From positions 62,001 through 126,000 of the forward strand of contig CAKVLI010000001.1 of the NCBI GenBank assembly GCA_934757155.1: 64,000 nt of DNA, read 5' to 3'. This stretch comes from an uncultured Candidatus Melainabacteria bacterium (lineage in GTDB: Bacteria; Cyanobacteriota; Vampirovibrionia; Gastranaerophilales; Gastranaerophilaceae). The translations under genes and the position numbers were made by a program. How positions within the stretch are numbered: position 1 is the first letter of the stretch; each line of letters starts with the position of its first letter. The notes under the pieces are model-generated. The model searched no databases. It saw nothing but the letters and a program-made list of their open reading frames with translations, and had not been told where the DNA came from. Shown piece after piece: positions 61,400 to 64,000 of this stretch.

Positions 61400-62228
61400 T
61401 CTTTATACAACCGCAGTAAATACCCAAAAAGCCACAGTTCAGTGGATGGACGTACTTGCTGACAACCTTACAAATGTCTACACCCCAGGGTTTAGAGAAA
61501 ATAAAACCACATTCAAAACCTTCCTAGGCGGTGCAGTAATCGACCACAACGTCAAAAACTTCGGTCAAGGGAAATCTACCCCGGGAACCTCTAACGAAAA
61601 CCTTTTCTTTGAAGGAACAGGGTTCTTCGTACTCCGCAATCCCGAAGGTCAAGTATCATATACCCGTTTAGGTGAATTCACATTCGACTCCGAAGGTGTT
61701 TACCGCGCCACTAACGGTTCAACCGTTCAAGGCTACATTCTTAACGACAAAGGTGAAATAATGTCCGGAACAAAATCCGTTAGTGCAGACCTCTATGAAG
61801 AAACTGCTCTCAAAGGCGGTGCAATGAGCATTCCAACCACAAACATCAAGCTTTGGATTGACCCGAACAACGGTAAATTCCTCGGAAAATACGATGAATA
61901 TGAAATCAAAAACGACGGTACTATCTACGGAAAAGCCGATGGCGGAAACCGCTCAGTACCGCTCTACAAAATTGCAACAGCGAATTTCCACAATCCGAGC
62001 GGACTCTATGAAGTCAAAGACGGACTATTTGTTGAAACAGCCGATTCCGGTAAGCCTGTAATAGGTCGCGGCGAAATCCGTTCCGGTTTACTCGAGCAAT
62101 CTAACATTGATTTCAAAAACAACATGGCTGATTATCAGATGGCTAAGGTTCAGATGGAGCTTGTAAATGCGCTCATCAAAACCAACAAAGACCTCTTACA
62201 ATCCGCAATGGAAATGGCAACCCAATAG
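61392..62228 (+). CDS. Flagellar hook-basal body protein of the FlgF/FlgG type
   Basis: A 278-aa rod/hook family protein. The N-terminal D0 region MNDLYTTAVNTQKATVQWMDVLADNLTNVYTPGF, the FFEGTGFFVLRNPEGQVSYTRLGEFTFDSEGVY segment and the C-terminal IRSGLLEQSNIDFKNNMADYQMAKVQMELVNALIKTNKDLL are typical of FlgF and FlgG. Size is close to both; I cannot say which. It may be a distal or proximal rod subunit. The stop is followed at once by a repeat cluster. Confidence 0.88.
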   Translation: MNDLYTTAVNTQKATVQWMDVLADNLTNVYTPGFRENKTTFKTFLGGAVIDHNVKNFGQGKSTPGTSNENLFFEGTGFFVLRNPEGQVSYTRLGEFTFDSEGVYRATNGSTVQGYILNDKGEIMSGTKSVSADLYEETALKGGAMSIPTTNIKLWIDPNNGKFLGKYDEYEIKNDGTIYGKADGGNRSVPLYKIATANFHNPSGLYEVKDGLFVETADSGKPVIGRGEIRSGLLEQSNIDFKNNMADYQMAKVQMELVNALIKTNKDLLQSAMEMATQ

Positions 62229-62232
62229 TGCT

Positions 62233-62570
62233 ACGCACGTAGACCGACTGGTGGGATGAAGTGAAATTCCAAAACTTAAAACACACTACAAGACATCCCG
62301 TTAGGTCACTACTACAAAATCCTTGACCGCGAGTGCTACGCACGTAGATATTAGGAACGCTGCCTAATGAAACTACAAGCATAAATACAAACTGCAAGAC
62401 CGCTCCAAGGTCAAGGCTACAAAACCTAAGCAAAAACCTAGAACGCACGTAGACCGAATGGTGGGATGAAGTGAAGTCCCAAAATTTAAAACACACTACA
62501 AGACATCCCGTTAGGTCAATCTTACCCCAAAAAGAACAAACAAAACGCACGTAGACCGACTGGCGGGATT
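62233..62570. repeat. Degenerate direct repeats with ACGCACGTAGACC units and internal hairpins
   Basis: Two 76-bp copies (62233-62308 and 62443-62518, about 95% identical) are joined by partial copies at 62338 and 62545. Each full unit starts ACGCACGTAGACC and ends CATCCCGTTAGGTCA; the GACC...GGGATG and CATCCC...GGTC parts are inverted and can form a hairpin. The space between contains a CCTTGACC/GGTCAAGG inverted pair (62321-62328 and 62409-62416). No credible gene lies here. Confidence 0.8.
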
Positions 62571-62603
62571 TAAAAAATATAATTAGTTAAACTCCGTTTT
62601 ATA

Positions 62604-62632
62604 AAGGAATCCGAGAAGTTCTCAGATTCCTT
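62604..62632 (+). terminator. Terminator after the repeat cluster
   Basis: AAGGAATCCGAGA and TCTCAGATTCCTT arms, T-rich tail; probably ends the FlgF/G-like operon transcript. Confidence 0.7.
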
Positions 62633-62673
62633 CTTTATTTTCATCTTTTTGGTTGATGTTTTCAGATTTTACC

Positions 62674-62700
62674 TAAAGGTTTAAAAAATTTTGCCGATAT
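62674..62700 (+). promoter_or_regulatory. Sigma-28 (FliA)-type promoter
   Basis: TAAAGGTT at 62674-62681, an 11-bp spacer, and GCCGATAT at 62693-62700: 14 of 16 defined consensus bases and exact spacing. It lies 60 bp before the 83-aa gene. The following bases (CAATAAT) resemble those after the promoter at 17092-17118 (AAATAAT). Confidence 0.82.
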
Positions 62701-62759
62701 CAATAATGTTGACTTAAGATAAAAAATCATTAAAAACCCTTCAGAAAGGTTTAACTAAT

Positions 62760-63011
62760 ATGTCAGAAATCGTAAATTTTTTAACAAGAGCTTTGACTCC
62801 GACTCCTACTTTCCAAGCAGGTGAAATCAGAAGAACTAACACAAGAAGCTCATCTAACCCATTTGCATCAAATAACCCCTTCGTAAACTCAAATCACGAA
62901 AACCCTTTCGCTAACTACGCTCAGAACAGACCCGTAGCAGGCGGATACTTTGCAGGATATTACAACAACCAGCCGAATATCGTCGGAATACGCTTATTCA
63001 TAGAAGTTTAG
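62760..63011 (+). CDS. 83-aa protein with NPF motifs under a sigma-28-type promoter
   Basis: An 83-aa protein of unknown family. CAGAAAGG before the ATG is identical to that of the 51-aa gene at 17160. The middle is Asn/Phe/Ser-rich with three Asn-Pro-Phe motifs (SSNPFASNNPFVNSNHENPF), then Gly/Tyr-rich (GGYFAGYYNNQ) and a short hydrophobic end (IVGIRLFIEV). There is no signal peptide. A strong terminator follows, so it is monocistronic. Promoter class places it with late flagellar genes, perhaps as an exported or motility-modulating factor. Confidence 0.72.
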   Translation: MSEIVNFLTRALTPTPTFQAGEIRRTNTRSSSNPFASNNPFVNSNHENPFANYAQNRPVAGGYFAGYYNNQPNIVGIRLFIEV

Positions 63012-63036
63012 ACTCAAAAATATACAACTTACCCAC

Positions 63037-63068
63037 TCAGGCGCAGGTTTAGATAACTCTGCGCCTGA
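63037..63068 (+). terminator. Terminator after the 83-aa gene
   Basis: TCAGGCGCAG and CTGCGCCTGA make a perfect 10-bp GC-rich stem with a 12-nt loop, followed by TTAATTTTG. Confidence 0.85.
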
Positions 63069-63114
63069 TTAATTTTGTTATGATAAAATACTCTCATACT
63101 GGGGAGTATTTTTT

Positions 63115-64000
63115 ATGAAAAAATTGTTATCGTCTATTTTTATATCATTTTTAATAATGTCAAACACAACAGCCTTAGCGCAAGAACTTGCAGTTCAATC
63201 GCAAACTCAAGAAGAAGTCGCTGTTCCTAAAAAGATTGAATCTGAAATCAATAACGCAATTGTTCAAATTTATGGGGAAGAAAACGCACCTACTATCTAC
63301 AAAAAAGTCATGGAGATTGCGAAAAAATCAATTGATGCCCGCCCCGAGGAGTTAAAAAAAGAAGACCTTACACGCGCTGACGATTGGTATAAAGACGAAA
63401 TCATTTATATGTTTTACGTTGACCAATTCGGAGTCGTAACACCCGAAAAACCAAACACCTTCAAAGACTCAGAAGAAATGTTTGATTACCTCACAGATTT
63501 AGGTGTAACCACACTTTATCTCTTACCATTTGCGGACTCTCCAATGTCTGACGCAGGGTTTGACGTAAAAAATCCGCAAAACATACGTCCTGACCTAGGT
63601 GGAACTCCGCAGTTCAAAGAATTTATCAAAAAGGCAAAAGAAAACGGGTTCAAAATCAAAGCAGATTTAGTCCTTAACCACTTTTCAGACCAGCACGAGT
63701 GGTTTCAGGATATTCTAAAAGGCGACCTGACAAAACTCGATTATTTTGTCGTAAGAGATAAAATGCCGGAATATACAAAATACGTCGACGAAAAAGCCGG
63801 CACAATAGTTGAATACAACGAACCTGACGGCAAAGTTTCCAAAAGGCGACTAATTTTCCCTGATATAACAGAAAATCACTACAGAGAAGTAAACATAAAC
63901 GGTAAGAACTACTATTTCTACCACACATTCTACCCATTCCAGCTCGATATTAACTGGGAAAATCCGGAAGTTTTATATTATTGCCTAGAGACAATAAACT
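63115..64000 (+). CDS. Secreted GH13-like protein, 3' truncated by the window end
   Basis: 295 codons are visible and the frame is open at the end. A signal peptide (MKKLLSSIFISFLIMSNTTALA) is followed by about 60 residues of helical linker and the start of a GH13 barrel: DEIIYMFYVDQFG, LGVTTLYLLPFADSPMSDAGFDV, then region I ADLVLNHFSDQHEWF (the Asp-x-x-x-Asn-His motif) and DINWENPEVLYY just before region II would come. This arrangement resembles trehalose-synthase/amylosucrase-type GH13. GGGGAG precedes the ATG. Together with the gene at 1-2709 it shows GH13 genes at both ends of the window. Confidence 0.85.
   Translation, partial: MKKLLSSIFISFLIMSNTTALAQELAVQSQTQEEVAVPKKIESEINNAIVQIYGEENAPTIYKKVMEIAKKSIDARPEELKKEDLTRADDWYKDEIIYMFYVDQFGVVTPEKPNTFKDSEEMFDYLTDLGVTTLYLLPFADSPMSDAGFDVKNPQNIRPDLGGTPQFKEFIKKAKENGFKIKADLVLNHFSDQHEWFQDILKGDLTKLDYFVVRDKMPEYTKYVDEKAGTIVEYNEPDGKVSKRRLIFPDITENHYREVNINGKNYYFYHTFYPFQLDINWENPEVLYYCLETIN

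Noticed and set aside
62176..62550. A 124-codon minus-strand frame across the ACGCACGTAGACC repeats
   Set aside because: The product repeats itself exactly with the DNA repeat, overlaps the FlgF/G-like gene and has no ribosome site.
62233..62570. CRISPR array
   Set aside because: Only two full units of 76 bp with irregular partial copies and no regular spacers; no cas genes are nearby.
1..64000. The GH13 fragments at both ends being one gene on a circular molecule
   Set aside because: The first fragment has its own long N-terminal helical segment before region II that does not continue naturally from the last visible residues at 64000; the window is more simply a cut from a longer chromosome with several GH13 genes.

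Overview
The window is AT-rich bacterial DNA with almost wall-to-wall genes. It most likely comes from a non-photosynthetic relative of the Cyanobacteria (Melainabacteria/Vampirovibrionia, probably a gut Gastranaerophilales). Reasons: an LdpA-like iron-sulfur protein, a family otherwise known from cyanobacteria; adjacent yggS (pipY-like) and sepF; two secreted proteins with three SLH domains each; a NusB of the longer form; RNase E/G behind a TIGR03960/DUF2344 radical SAM protein; and an anaerobe's oxygen-defence pair of desulfoferrodoxin and ferritin. The assignment is inferred from gene content only; no 16S rRNA lies in the window.

Layout. 0-9.5 kb: the 3' part of a GH13-like gene, then a long minus-strand run (ldpA-like, ftsL-like, rsmH, dtd, a DUF115/MptE-like gene, rlmN, a Cys-cluster gene). 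9.5-17 kb: desulfoferrodoxin-ferritin, a radical SAM protein-RNase E/G-rsmI run and a 51-aa small gene behind a sigma-28-type promoter. 17.4-18 kb: tRNA-Ser(GCU) with a duplicated 3' end. 18-29 kb: DUF2085, a UvrA2-like protein, a sigma-70 family factor, a GH77-like protein and two SLH proteins separated by inverted-repeat elements. 28-46 kb: housekeeping genes (ftsY, nusB, deoB, ferredoxin, Maf pyrophosphatase, rpsA, truB, rbfA, clpC, pheT) with lineage-specific small membrane proteins. 46-53 kb: HD-GYP, HdeD-like, rhodanese, TonB/TPR, GGDEF, sugar aminotransferase, UbiA-like, sepF and yggS genes. 53.7-62.2 kb: two divergent flagellar hook clusters (fliJ-fliK-flgD-flgE on minus; fliJ-like, fliK-like, flgF/G-like on plus) around unrecognised genes. 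62.7-64 kb: a second small gene with a sigma-28-type promoter and the start of a secreted GH13 gene.

Four things stand out. (1) A dispersed non-coding repeat family built on GGGGTAAATGTA plus GGTTGG tracts; several loci are bounded by inverted copies, and copies supply the last codons or stop of two genes and an in-frame tandem repeat in a third. (2) Two near-consensus flagellar sigma-28 promoters (TAAAG[T/G]TT-11-GCCGATAT), each in front of a small unknown protein. (3) Several non-homologous proteins share a short N-terminal segment ending in an F-[RG] element (for example ISFGR, MFRGK, TFRGS), including a family of three small two-TM paralogs. (4) The intergenic DNA has many large inverted repeats, including a 386-bp MITE-like element with 28-bp terminal repeats.
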